A stretch of 64,000 bases of DNA from Flectonema sp. DT1601 (lineage: Eukaryota > Euglenozoa > Diplonemea > Diplonemida > Diplonemidae), in assembly GCA_964019425.1 (NCBI GenBank), contig OZ025795.1, positions 124,001-188,000 of the forward strand, read 5' to 3'. Under the pieces are notes generated by a model that worked only from the letters and a program-made list of their open reading frames with translations, was not told the origin of the DNA and did no database searches. A program made the position numbers and the translations under genes. How positions within the stretch are numbered: the stretch's first letter is position 1; every line of letters begins with the position of its first letter. This document shows, piece by piece, positions 1 to 9,105 of this stretch.

Positions 1-378
1 TGGACGAGGCTTATCGATACTTCCATCAGCCAAGTATCCCAAGTAGCCGTAGTACTCTCTACAGACTTGAGGGTTTAGAGCTGGTAATACTTCGTGACAG
101 TTTTGTTTCCTAACCCAAACCATGTAGCCTAAGTCAACTAACTCTTGTACAACTGTGTGATTACTTCCGCCGATTACAATGAGTGATTGGTTTATAAACA
201 CTCCACCTTCCCTCCACATCCATTTACCCATTGTATTGCTGCCTTCCTTCATGACTCCATGATGCTTCGGTTTTTTAACTTCAACAGTAACAACTACTGG
301 AGGATTTTCCGGATAAGAGTTGGAAATTAAAACAACGGCGATGAGGCCAAAGATCAGTGCCAGTACCCTGTTTTGCAT
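1..378 (-). CDS. Partial secreted or type II membrane protein, unknown function
   Basis: An open frame begins with ATG at 376-378 and runs 126 codons without a stop to the window edge, so the C-terminus is missing. Residues 5-21 (VLALIFGLIAVVLISNS) form a hydrophobic stretch suited to a signal peptide or signal anchor. The following part is probably lumenal or extracellular, with N-glycosylation sequons NQS and NHT and cysteines in QNCHE and VCREYYG. The GGSNHTVVQELVDLGYMVWV region could be a strand-helix-strand start of a lumenal enzyme domain, but I do not recognise the family. The spacing to MTFP1 is about 530 bases. Confidence 0.6.
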   Translation of the reverse strand, partial: MQNRVLALIFGLIAVVLISNSYPENPPVVVTVEVKKPKHHGVMKEGSNTMGKWMWREGGVFINQSLIVIGGSNHTVVQELVDLGYMVWVRKQNCHEVLPALNPQVCREYYGYLGYLADGSIDKPRP

Positions 379-632
379 TGTCTTGAGAATACCTGAAAGG
401 GGTGATTTTTTGACTAAAAAAATTAAAGAGAGAGAGAAAAAAAAAAAACTCATCATCGTTTTTTCTAGAATTTGGGGTATGGTTATATATAAATAGTACC
501 ACCACACGAGTGCGATAATTTAGTATCGAATTTTCATAAGTCAGAGAAACATGGACCTATACCACATGATATTATAAACGTTTTTGTTTTGTTTTGTTTT
601 GTTTTGTTTTAAAAATTTCCACTTTTTTTTGG

Positions 633-664
<32 letters not shown>

Positions 665-906
665 CGACTGGAGCAAAGAAAAGTCACAAGAAAATAAAAC
701 AAACTACAAACTTGGCAAGATTACTATTAACACCTCACTAGGCGATGGTTGATCCTTTTAAAAAGGAATTCATTATTGTTGATATGGAATACGCACACAT
801 GGGTTAGATAAAAATATAAAATAGTATAATAATAACTAAGCAATCACAAAGAACTGTTTCCAATGTATGTTGGGAAATGGTGATATTCTTTTATACTAAA
901 GAAGCT
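379..906. other. Intergenic, low-complexity; no gene seen
   Basis: This spacer is AT-rich. It holds five GTTTT units at 586-610 and a run of 27 A at 633-659. Short open frames here are dominated by homopolymer translation and have no family signature. Confidence 0.7.
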
Positions 907-1371
907 TTAGAAACCTTCAGGAAGATGACTTTCAGCATAATCAACAAACCTTGTGATAGGAGGATCGAGGATTAACGGAAGAAATGGAATAATTACGAGT
1001 CCAGAACAAGTCGGAGCAAAATTTTTAACTTGTGACGGTTTCCAAGAAGACAACAACTGACGAGTAAGAGCAACCTGCTTATTAACAAAAAAAGCAGGAA
1101 TGGTAACAGATGCCATAAGCTGCCACAGAGCTGCGATACCAAAAGCAGAGAATGCCTTTTTATCACTGAATCCTTTAGACTTTGCAACACGAGCCTTGTC
1201 AATAGCATCTCCACCTGCATAACCGATTGCTACAGCGTACGTACCAAAGACAACACTTTTTGGAATTAACGGTCTGAAAGCTTCTCCCAACTCATTTGCA
1301 TATCCTGCGTACCTCACGTTGCTGTCTCTCCACCAGTCAAATTGCTCAGTCATCTTATGGTTGTGTGTCAT
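907..1371 (-). CDS. MTFP1: Mitochondrial fission process protein 1 (MTP18 family)
   Basis: This single exon encodes 154 aa, close to the usual length of the family (about 166 aa in human). The motif WWRDSNVRYAGYANELGEAF matches the MTFP1 N-terminal signature (RDTWVRYLGYANEVGEAF in animals). It is followed by a conserved DAIDK and a hydrophobic core with two or three membrane-compatible helices (ALWQLMASVTIPAFFV and GLVIIPFLPLIL). MTFP1 is an inner mitochondrial membrane protein that promotes fission and affects respiratory efficiency. The first ATG is at 1371; a second Met at residue 7 is an alternative start. The stop is TAA. Confidence 0.9.
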   Translation of the reverse strand: MTHNHKMTEQFDWWRDSNVRYAGYANELGEAFRPLIPKSVVFGTYAVAIGYAGGDAIDKARVAKSKGFSDKKAFSAFGIAALWQLMASVTIPAFFVNKQVALTRQLLSSWKPSQVKNFAPTCSGLVIIPFLPLILDPPITRFVDYAESHLPEGF

Positions 1372-1743
1372 TTAGATAAATCTGTGATGAGAAAAATGGT
1401 AAAATTTAAAAGACAATTTCAGTGAGGGTAAAACATTGCAAAAAAAAAAAAAAAAACATCAGTATACTTTTGTAGTTTTTTTTTTCTGTTTAAAAAAAAA
1501 ATTTTAATGAAATATTCTTACAATCAAAAAAAAAAAAAATAATAATTACCACGAACACTAATACAGATGTATGCGCAAATGCTATATTTTTCTTGATAAA
1601 TCTGTTTCTCGCTGGGGGTAACTTGATACTGGGGGGGGGTACTACGTAAGACTGAAAGATATTTCATCTCAACCATGATATTTGTTAGTAGTGCAACATC
1701 CTCATAGGGTGCAACTTATAAAAAAAATGAAATTTCAAAGCAG
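1372..1743. other. Intergenic spacer with homopolymers and a G9 run
   Basis: The spacer contains several A and T runs. At 1615-1630 lies the 16-mer GGGGTAACTTGATACT, followed by G9 at 1631-1639. The same 16-mer recurs at 15055-15070, also 3' of a gene. No coding signal is seen. Confidence 0.6.
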
Positions 1744-3075
1744 CTAATCGTCCTTTTTCGTTCTCTTGCTGTCTTGGCGATCAGTTGTTTCGAGGGCTCT
1801 CTTTTCTTGTTCTTTTTCTTTTTCTAATTGTCTTTCAAAGAAGGAATCGAATTTCATATTCTTTAGTATACTCCAATATGATCTCGGGTGATCACTTTCA
1901 ACAATCGTTCCTGAGAGAATGAATCCTCCAGTCCCAGACATTGCAACAAAAGGATGAGTTCTGTTTTCAAGTACCTGATGCTCTCGCCACCAAGTCTCAG
2001 TTAGCTTAACATTAACAGCAATCCATTTACTACGAAGTGTTGAAGACAATGATACGAGAGGTTCGATGTATCTGCTGTAAACAGCAAACGTACAAGATCC
2101 ACCCATCAATGGAAGTAATTCAAAGAAAGCCTCCTCAGGGTCATGTGTTGAAGTTATAACAACAGACTGCACTCCATTCATTTGTTGAATTTCATAAGCT
2201 GCTGAAGTGAGTCCCATCAGACTACGGTAGTCTCGTCTTCTTAAATTCTTTGATGATAATTTCGTACATTCATCATTGTTAGGAAGGTCTGCAATATCTC
2301 TATCAAGATCAACGTTCACCATTGAAGTTTCAGCCCAGTTATTAATTCCAAGGTATTCACAGTTCATCATTGTTGGTGCTCCCTTACCTTGTGTTCCAAC
2401 GATGCTAAATAGATTACCCTGTCCACCCATTCTTTGTACACAAGCTGATGTTACTAATCCAGCACTGGAGTCTAATACAACTGTTGAAGAACCGGCATGA
2501 ATGTTTGCGAATGTTAACATCTCACCGATGGTGTCAACTCTGATGTGCATAATCTTGTCTGGTTTCTTCATCAAAGCCATCTCAATCAGTCTCGCAATTG
2601 TTGGTTTGAAGACCCTCATTTGAAAAACGTACTTCTTTTGCTTCTTTTTAATGTACTTTTCTTGACTAAATTTTGTTTTTGACATAAATGTTTTTGAACT
2701 CGTCATCAGTTCTTTGATTGCTTCATTTCCAGATCCACTCTTCTTCATTTCGAGTAATTTTTCAGGATCTGCCATCTGAGCTTTGTTGTCGTCAATAAGC
2801 TGCCTATTGTCTTGTCCTCCTCCTTTTCCTTCTTCTACTAGTCTAGCCATCTCAGCAATTGATTCGCTTACTTGCCCAAGAACGAGTTTTTTCGTTGAAC
2901 TGTCGTATTCGATTCTTTGATTCCACTTGAGTCCAATGAGGTCACCAAGATCTACTACAGGAACACCTTTAACATGTTTGAATTGCTCTCCTTTTGTTAT
3001 TCGTATCATGTATCTTTTATCGTCTGCTAGAACTGCGACTCCCCAGTCTCCACTTTGCATGATTGAGTCGCTCAT
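1744..3075 (-). CDS. TRM6: tRNA (adenine58-N1)-methyltransferase non-catalytic subunit TRM6
   Basis: This single exon encodes 443 aa. I take ATG at 3073-3075 (MSDSIMQSGDWGVAVL) as the start; the frame is open further upstream but only through a GTG. The N-terminal part is a beta-rich domain typical of Gcd10/TRM6. The middle is basic (KEKYIKKKQKKYVFQMRV-like), and the C-terminal half is a degenerate Rossmann methyltransferase fold (MLTFANIHAGSSTVVLDSSAGLVTSA). TRM6 lacks SAM-binding residues and works with catalytic TRM61 to make m1A58 in tRNA, including initiator tRNA, in the nucleus. The C-terminus is charged (KRTKKDD). TRM61 is not in the window. The stop is TAG. Confidence 0.85.
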   Translation of the reverse strand: MSDSIMQSGDWGVAVLADDKRYMIRITKGEQFKHVKGVPVVDLGDLIGLKWNQRIEYDSSTKKLVLGQVSESIAEMARLVEEGKGGGQDNRQLIDDNKAQMADPEKLLEMKKSGSGNEAIKELMTSSKTFMSKTKFSQEKYIKKKQKKYVFQMRVFKPTIARLIEMALMKKPDKIMHIRVDTIGEMLTFANIHAGSSTVVLDSSAGLVTSACVQRMGGQGNLFSIVGTQGKGAPTMMNCEYLGINNWAETSMVNVDLDRDIADLPNNDECTKLSSKNLRRRDYRSLMGLTSAAYEIQQMNGVQSVVITSTHDPEEAFFELLPLMGGSCTFAVYSRYIEPLVSLSSTLRSKWIAVNVKLTETWWREHQVLENRTHPFVAMSGTGGFILSGTIVESDHPRSYWSILKNMKFDSFFERQLEKEKEQEKRALETTDRQDSKRTKKDD

Positions 3076-3402
3076 ATTATTTTTGCTTATTTTCACTCAC
3101 TAGTAAGAAAAGAGAATAACCAAAAAAACGAAAAATTTATATTAAAAAAAAAAAAACCAACGCTTACCAGTGTGGCTTTTGCTAAAATTCCTTTTTTTTT
3201 TTTTTTTTTTTTTGGAAAAACATTATTTTCACCATTTCGGAATAAAAAACAATAATACTTTCGAACGAATAAAAAGAATAGTTTTGAGCCTTAACTTTTT
3301 TTTTTTTTTTTTTTCCTTCTAGCAGAGCAAAGCTGAATAAAGTAAACCAGCAGTAGGATAGGGAAGTGTTAATCATGCAAGTTCGTGCCACTCTTTCCAC
3401 CA

Positions 3403-5139
3403 TTAGAATTTCCAGACAGTCGTATTTCCAATTATTCCATTAAATATCGCAGTATTGTTAACAGGAACTCGTTGTTTTGTTACTAATTTAATAACTTCCT
3501 GAGAAGCAATTCCTCCCAAAACAGAAGCAACAGTATGAATCTCAGATCCACCAGCTCGACACCATTCCTGAATGTACTCATCAGGTAGTGATGACGTAGA
3601 ACATCCAACAGATGACAATAAAGAGCTGACGACTTCCTTTAAATTCGAACAGTCTTCTTCTTCTGTTGGATTCCTGTTGATGTTTTTTGCTTAGGAATAC
3701 CACTCACGAATTCTACAACAGAAGTAATAATAATAAACACACCTTCCATATTTAGATAAGAACATATCACCAGCTCTGTACAAAACATACCACCAGACAT
3801 CAGATGGATCCTCAGTCATATGTTCAGCTGTGGTATTGTTTTTGAGGGTTGGTTTTGTGTGTATAAAAAAATATCAAAAAAGATAAAAAATGAACAAACC
3901 AATAGAAGTAAGGTGTACCAGCTCATCACTAATAGAACCGTGTCTGACAACACGTAAGTTTCGAGCATTTTTACAAAATTTGCCAACGAGTTCGGGTGTT
4001 AAAGATGCGCTACATGAACGAATTTCAGAAAGTCGGGTTGCAGCTTGTGTAATCCATGCTACATGTCGTTTATGATACGATGCTAGGACGTCACGAAGTC
4101 GAGTGAAGTTACACGTCGTTGATGTCATATCTGGTATTGATCCACAGTGAGGAAGTATTTTAAATTCTTCATAAAACTCTTTCAATGCCGCCACCAAAAC
4201 CCAAAACACATCTGATGAAGAATTCACTTGCTCATCTTCAAACAGTTTTTCAATAGCATCTCCAATAGGATGCGGAAGATATTTATTCAAATTATCCTGA
4301 GCTTCTGTAAAGTTTTCCTCTGACTTAGTTGGAGTCAGTTGCATTGATTGAATAATGGTTTTAATCTCACGACGTTGTTTGTATTCTTTTGGTAACATTG
4401 TAGTATCAGACTGTTGAGATTGCCATGTTTTTGTTGCATGATAAGCAATAACTGGCCAAGGAACATGAGAATGTTCCATTCCATCAGTTATTTCTGATAT
4501 ATTAAAAGATTCAAAGTAATCTTTAAGTTCAGTAAATGGATTCGTCACACACAAATCATGTAATTCCGCATCAGGAAACCCTTCAACGACAGTATGACCA
4601 TCTGAACTACCACATTGAAGTCTAATAAAACCAATCATTCCATTACTCATTAGCTTGACTAAGTGAGAGTTTGATTGCCTGCATTGGTTGCTTATCTTTT
4701 GAAGAGACTCGCTAGAGAAATCTTCAGCGATAATCAAACAATCAATTGTTGTTAAGAAAGAAGGATCTTCAGATAACACATCAGATAAGCTTTTACTAAT
4801 CGAGTGAGTTGAAACATTTGATGAGTTCAATTCAGATAACAGTTCGCGACATGCTTCTGCTCTGGAAGATCCAACGCTGTCTTTTGTGACGAAGAAATTT
4901 CTTCCCAAATCTCGTTCGGTTACCTCTGCTGGGTCTACGATCGTTACTTTTCCAACTCCGGGTAATATTAAATTCTTTAATGTCTCACAACCTGTTCCAG
5001 TGGCTCCAACAAGACAGACGTGAGCATCCTCAAGTGCTTTCTGTCCTTCAGAACCCCACAACCTGACGCCTCTGTCATATCGGGTTTCCTTCTCTGAGGG
5101 TTTTTCTATTTTGGCTTTCTTAACTTGCGCAGTCGTCAT
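3403..5139 (-). CDS. NAE1: NEDD8-activating enzyme E1 regulatory subunit (APPBP1), three exons
   Basis: The exons, in coding order, are 5139-3900, 3827-3743 and 3673-3403. Joined, they give 531 aa, matching the family (534 aa in human). The introns are 72 and 69 bases with donors GTTTGT and GTGTGT and acceptors ACAG, and the phases agree. The N-terminus shows the ThiF/MoeB-like fold: CLVGATGTGCETLKN, then the conserved VTERDLGRNFFV. The middle insert replaces the catalytic cysteine domain. The C-terminus carries EWCRAGGSEIHTVASVLGG, SQEVIKLVTKQRVPVNN and NTAIFNG, all E1-like signatures. NAE1 dimerises with UBA3 to adenylate NEDD8 for cullin neddylation. The 2OG oxygenase-fold gene ends only 162 bases upstream of the start. 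Confidence 0.93.
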
Positions 5140-5301
5140 ATTTTATTTTATTTTGCCTGAATGAGTAATAAGAAGTTCCGATTTTTATAAAAATCGACAA
5201 AAAGAAAATTAATTTGCATGAAACGGCAAATTCCAATGTTGTCTTTGGTTAGGAGACTACTCGACTTACAAATTCTCAGGTCAGGATTCTGTTGAAGATC
5301 A

Positions 5302-6342
5302 TTACTCAGGTTTTTGTCTTTTAATAGTTTGTTCCTCTTCAGCTTCAGAGCTCTCTTCTTCTTCTTCGTCTTCTTCAGTTTCTTCTTCCTCGTCGCTGCT
5401 TTCGTTGTCGTTGATGGATTCTGTTATGGTAGCGATAGCATTCTCACTGTTCTCAATCTCAAAAACCTTTTCAATAGTCTCCGACGGTTGTCCACCCTCG
5501 TTAGATACCATGCGAAGGGTCGCTTTTCGTTTCTTACCAGCGCGGAATGTAAAAATAGACTCACCAGGAAGTTGTGACGCTGCTGTAAGGCATCCCTTTG
5601 TTTTGAAATCAGCGGTGACTGCACTGCCATTATGAACTTTGTGATTGTCACTAAAGAACGGATCAGCAGTAATAGGTTCGTGATTAAGCCAAATATTAAT
5701 AAGTAAAGTTACTCTGTGAGACTGTTCTGATGCAGGCTTACCACCTGATACAGCTCCGTGAAGGTATCGACCATCAAATGCGAAGTGACGAGTAGGTTTT
5801 GGGAAGCAGCACCAGGCCTTTGTAGGATTAGAAGTTATCGGTTCAATTGTTGAAAAAGGAGCCACAGAATTGAGAGCAGCTGTACCACATCCGACGTCAG
5901 TAAAATATGTGACCGTACCAATCTGAGGATAAACATTTATATTCATTTCTGATTCTAAATAATAATCTTTATCCCAATGCCATCCTACTTGTGAATCACC
6001 ATCTAGACTTAGCGCCCACCATTCAGCACCAGATGTAGATTTGTCAAATATTGCTGAGCTGCTGTGAAACTCAAATACCTGTTTGACGTATTCTTCTAAT
6101 TTGCTTTTTGGTTCTGCAGTTGCACCCAACCAGTAGGTTGATCCTCGGCTGTATTGTTGCTTTCCTGTTGTTCTTTTGACTACGGCTGATTTACATTCTT
6201 CTTTCAGTTGTTGAAGTACTTCCTCGTTGATGACATTTTCCCAAACTGATGCTCCATTTTCTATGGTGGGAAGTGTTCCTTTAAACTTGACGCGACCTTC
6301 TTCATCAACTTCGAGCTGGCGCTCTGGTTCTCCTTCACTCAT
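5302..6342 (-). CDS. 2-oxoglutarate/Fe(II)-dependent oxygenase-fold protein
   Basis: This single exon encodes 346 aa. The centre has the facial-triad pattern of the jelly-roll 2OG oxygenases: GWHWDKD (H122, D124), RYLHGAV (H195) and, 15 residues later, HRVTLLINIW (R210, likely the 2OG carboxylate anchor). The C-terminal 50 residues are almost all Glu, Asp and Ser and end in a short basic patch (KRQKPE), suggesting nuclear or chromatin-associated use. The substrate is unknown; members act on proteins, nucleic acids or small molecules. All iron-binding residues appear present, so it should be active. Confidence 0.7.
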   Translation of the reverse strand: MSEGEPERQLEVDEEGRVKFKGTLPTIENGASVWENVINEEVLQQLKEECKSAVVKRTTGKQQYSRGSTYWLGATAEPKSKLEEYVKQVFEFHSSSAIFDKSTSGAEWWALSLDGDSQVGWHWDKDYYLESEMNINVYPQIGTVTYFTDVGCGTAALNSVAPFSTIEPITSNPTKAWCCFPKPTRHFAFDGRYLHGAVSGGKPASEQSHRVTLLINIWLNHEPITADPFFSDNHKVHNGSAVTADFKTKGCLTAASQLPGESIFTFRAGKKRKATLRMVSNEGGQPSETIEKVFEIENSENAIATITESINDNESSDEEEETEEDEEEEESSEAEEEQTIKRQKPE

Positions 6343-6568
6343 ATTGACAAATCTGTGGGAGTGAATTAATGATTTTGAAATTGAAAATTAAAATACCAAA
6401 ACAATACTCGTATTTTCCATGCATAATAATAATTATTTCTTTTTTTAATCTAATTTTAAAAACGAATGAACTCGCACGACGACAATCAGCTCGCGCTTCG
6501 GTTGTACTGAAATGTTGCGCCATAAACGGGAAGAGCATTAATTTTCTATTAAAAAATAAAAATTTAAC

Positions 6569-6599
<31 letters not shown>

Positions 6600-6921
6600 T
6601 TTCATTGGTTTCCTGTAAATTGGTTGAGCAATAAACATTGCAATGTACTGCGTAAAGCAGAGTACTTCGAAGGGCTTTTGCCAAAGCCGTAAAAGCTAGT
6701 GTGACAATCAAGACTAGTTCACTATAAGCAAAGGAAAGCAATGACGATAGAACAAGTATTTTAATTATATGAAGGTTATAGTTAGGCAAGCAAGTTAATA
6801 AAAAGTCTATCAGAACTTGAAATATACAAAAGGGCGAAGGGAATAGGAAGAGGACCCTTAGTGTCTTATGTAAACTTGAAAGTGGGTGGCACTCCCTGAG
6901 AGTCGTGGTTGCCTAACAATT
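6343..6921. other. Intergenic spacer with poly(A); no gene seen
   Basis: The spacer includes the upstream region of the 2OG gene and the downstream flank of the next gene. It has an A run near 6569-6592 and two small inverted repeats at about 6642-6700 (GTACTGC with GCAGAGTAC; GGGCTT with AAAGCC). I see no conserved protein or RNA family. Confidence 0.5.
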
Positions 6922-8265
6922 CTATTTTTTAAACCACCCAGAAACCCATCCAACGAGTCCAGGTGATGGCACTTCCGGTTTTAATGTCTCCGTAGATAGA
7001 TTTACTGAGTCACTTGATTTACTTTGACGAGATCTTTGCAGAGCTAATAATTGATCTCTGGCCCTCTCAATTGTTAATCTCTTATTACTGAGAGTGCTAA
7101 TCAAGTGAACTATCTTCTTATCTTCAGAATCGAGACGGGACAACACATTATCAACTTCTGACTGGGAGAGAGGATTCGTTGTGCTGGCAATGCGAAGTCT
7201 GATGGAGTTGATTTCTTCTGTTGAAAGAGAAGCGTTGTTTTCTACCAAGGCATCAATCTCAGATTTAATATTCCTGACAGGAACTCTTTTAGTATGTGGG
7301 ATTCTCATCACACTATCTTGGGGAGGTGGGACAGCAGCTACTCTTTCAGGTTCGAGTGGTGATGGAGGTGGGACAGCAGCTACTCTTTCAGCGAGTGGTG
7401 ATGGAGGTGCTGGGGTTTCAAATAACGTTGACGACCTCTTTGATTGTCCTTGAATGTCAACCAGCTGTTCAGACGTTGGAGACATATCGAGAATAGGAGT
7501 AGCAAAGCTAACTCTTCCTGTATCTTCACTACAGCTGATCTCGTTAGCTTCTCGCTCAATAGCTTCGACTGCTTCCACTAGCTTCTTCGTCTCTTCTGTA
7601 ACTTCATTTTCTTTCCTCTGCGCTGAAGTCAAACAGACTTCCACACTCGGAGACGCATTGGGCGATGAGATCGGTCTCTTAAACTTCAGTCTCTCTTTCT
7701 CTTTTATTGGTTTTATGTCTGGTTTTATGTCTTCAGGGTTTTGCGGAGATGTCTCAGCTGCGAGTGTCTCTGATGCCGGGAGACTTTTTAAAGAGGTTTC
7801 CCATTCTTCTTTGTATTGTTCGAATTCTTTGACTTGTTCAGAGTTTAATCTTACCTCAATTAATCCAACTTGTACACTTAACCATTCAGATAACTTGGCT
7901 CGTTTATCCAACTCTATAGAAGAATCCGAGTGCCAATCCTTCTCCATATCCTCTCCCTTCAGACGCTTTATGTCGTTTTCAAGAATTGCGAGCTTCCTAG
8001 CAGTGTTGCCTTCTTTAATTTCGAATTCATTCTCCTTAGCTCGTGGTGAAAGAGCTGCAACAGCTTTTGGAATCATCATTTGAGCTTTTCTCTTCTGTTC
8101 TTGTTTCTTTCTCATTCTCGCTTCTGCAAACTTCGCTCTCAAACGACTACCACCTTCCTGATCAACAATCATGGATGTTGAATTGTTGTCGTGGTGTTCT
8201 AAGATTTCTCTTTTTCTTCGCTTTAGCAAATTTGGCTGTTCATCCTCATCTCGTTTTGTTGACAT
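6922..8265 (-). CDS. Charged coiled-coil protein, unknown function
   Basis: This single exon encodes 447 aa. The first 150 residues are very charged and predicted helical or coiled coil, with basic stretches LLKRRKREI and ARMRKKQEQKRKAQ that could serve as nuclear localisation signals. Residues about 170-340 are rich in Ser, Pro and Glu and look disordered, with a near-duplicated AERVAAVPPPSP / PERVAAVPPPQD. A second helical segment follows (EINSIRLRIASTTNPLSQSEVDNVL), and the protein ends in the aromatic-basic tail GWVSGWFKK. I recognise no domain. An antisense open frame of 209 codons overlaps it, but this is explained by the codon composition. Confidence 0.7.
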   Translation of the reverse strand: MSTKRDEDEQPNLLKRRKREILEHHDNNSTSMIVDQEGGSRLRAKFAEARMRKKQEQKRKAQMMIPKAVAALSPRAKENEFEIKEGNTARKLAILENDIKRLKGEDMEKDWHSDSSIELDKRAKLSEWLSVQVGLIEVRLNSEQVKEFEQYKEEWETSLKSLPASETLAAETSPQNPEDIKPDIKPIKEKERLKFKRPISSPNASPSVEVCLTSAQRKENEVTEETKKLVEAVEAIEREANEISCSEDTGRVSFATPILDMSPTSEQLVDIQGQSKRSSTLFETPAPPSPLAERVAAVPPPSPLEPERVAAVPPPQDSVMRIPHTKRVPVRNIKSEIDALVENNASLSTEEINSIRLRIASTTNPLSQSEVDNVLSRLDSEDKKIVHLISTLSNKRLTIERARDQLLALQRSRQSKSSDSVNLSTETLKPEVPSPGLVGWVSGWFKK

Positions 8266-9105
8266 TTTTATGAATTGTCTCTGATGAAGTGTTTCAATAA
8301 ATACCCATCATAAGAGATTGCTTTTCGGACAGCCTAAAGTTAATTCATGATATTAAAGAGTTACCTGTTTGATTGAATAATAGAAAGGAAAGAAGAAAAT
8401 TGCAACGTTCACAAAAACAAACAATCTCGTCCGGGTAACCAACAGAGATGTGTGATGAGCAAGGAGGGTACGGTGGAGAGGAAGTTATCAGAAACAAAAA
8501 CATGACAATGGGAGGGATAATGGGTACTTTGATAAATAGGGCGGTTGATTCGGAAGGACGTAAAAAATTTCTTTTTTTCTTTTTTTTTTTTTTTTTTTTC
8601 TTCTGCTCTTCGTACACATATGCTCAATAAGTAACCAACAAACAAGGTCACTCATTCTCACATGCCGAAAGAGTTTATTTTATTTGCTTTCTTTTTTCTT
8701 TTCTGATATGACAAAACAACTAATGTTCTTTCCTTGTTGTATTTTTTTTTTTTTTTTTTTAAATTTTTTTTTTGTATTTCTGTTGGGAAACATGGCAGAT
8801 TATTGAAATAATATGGTCGAGTATGACTCTTGAAAAACAAAAGATTTCCAACTTTTAAAAAGTAGAAACTTAGGATTCTTCGCCCTTCGAAAGTCATTAA
8901 GGAGACTGCTGCGACTAATTGTTTTTTTCTTTTTTTTTTTTCCTCTTGTTTCTTTCTATGCGATGAATTGATTATTTATTTCAAAAGAGTTTACAGAACG
9001 ACTGATGACTCCTTGGGGAATGCTGTGGCTGAAAAAGCTCAGAAGGACCTCGCGGAGTTGTATAATTATATAAACAGAAGAACTTGTGGGGCAAAGTGAA
9101 GGTGT
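8266..9105. other. Intergenic, T/A-run rich; no gene seen
   Basis: The spacer carries long T runs near 8578-8599, 8741-8772 and 8921-8941. Apparent short frames (for example 8658-8897) are made of Lys/Phe translation of these runs. Near 9065 there is a TATAATTATATAAA stretch, but it lies 3' of the helicase gene on the coding strand. Confidence 0.6.

Noticed and set aside
281-505. 74-codon minus-strand frame near the window start
   Set aside because: It overlaps the better-supported partial membrane-protein gene in another frame and is largely homopolymer-encoded.
7454-8083. 209-codon plus-strand open frame
   Set aside because: It lies fully antisense to the 6922-8265 gene and has no family motif; Ser/Phe-rich composition reflects the complement of a Lys/Glu-rich protein.
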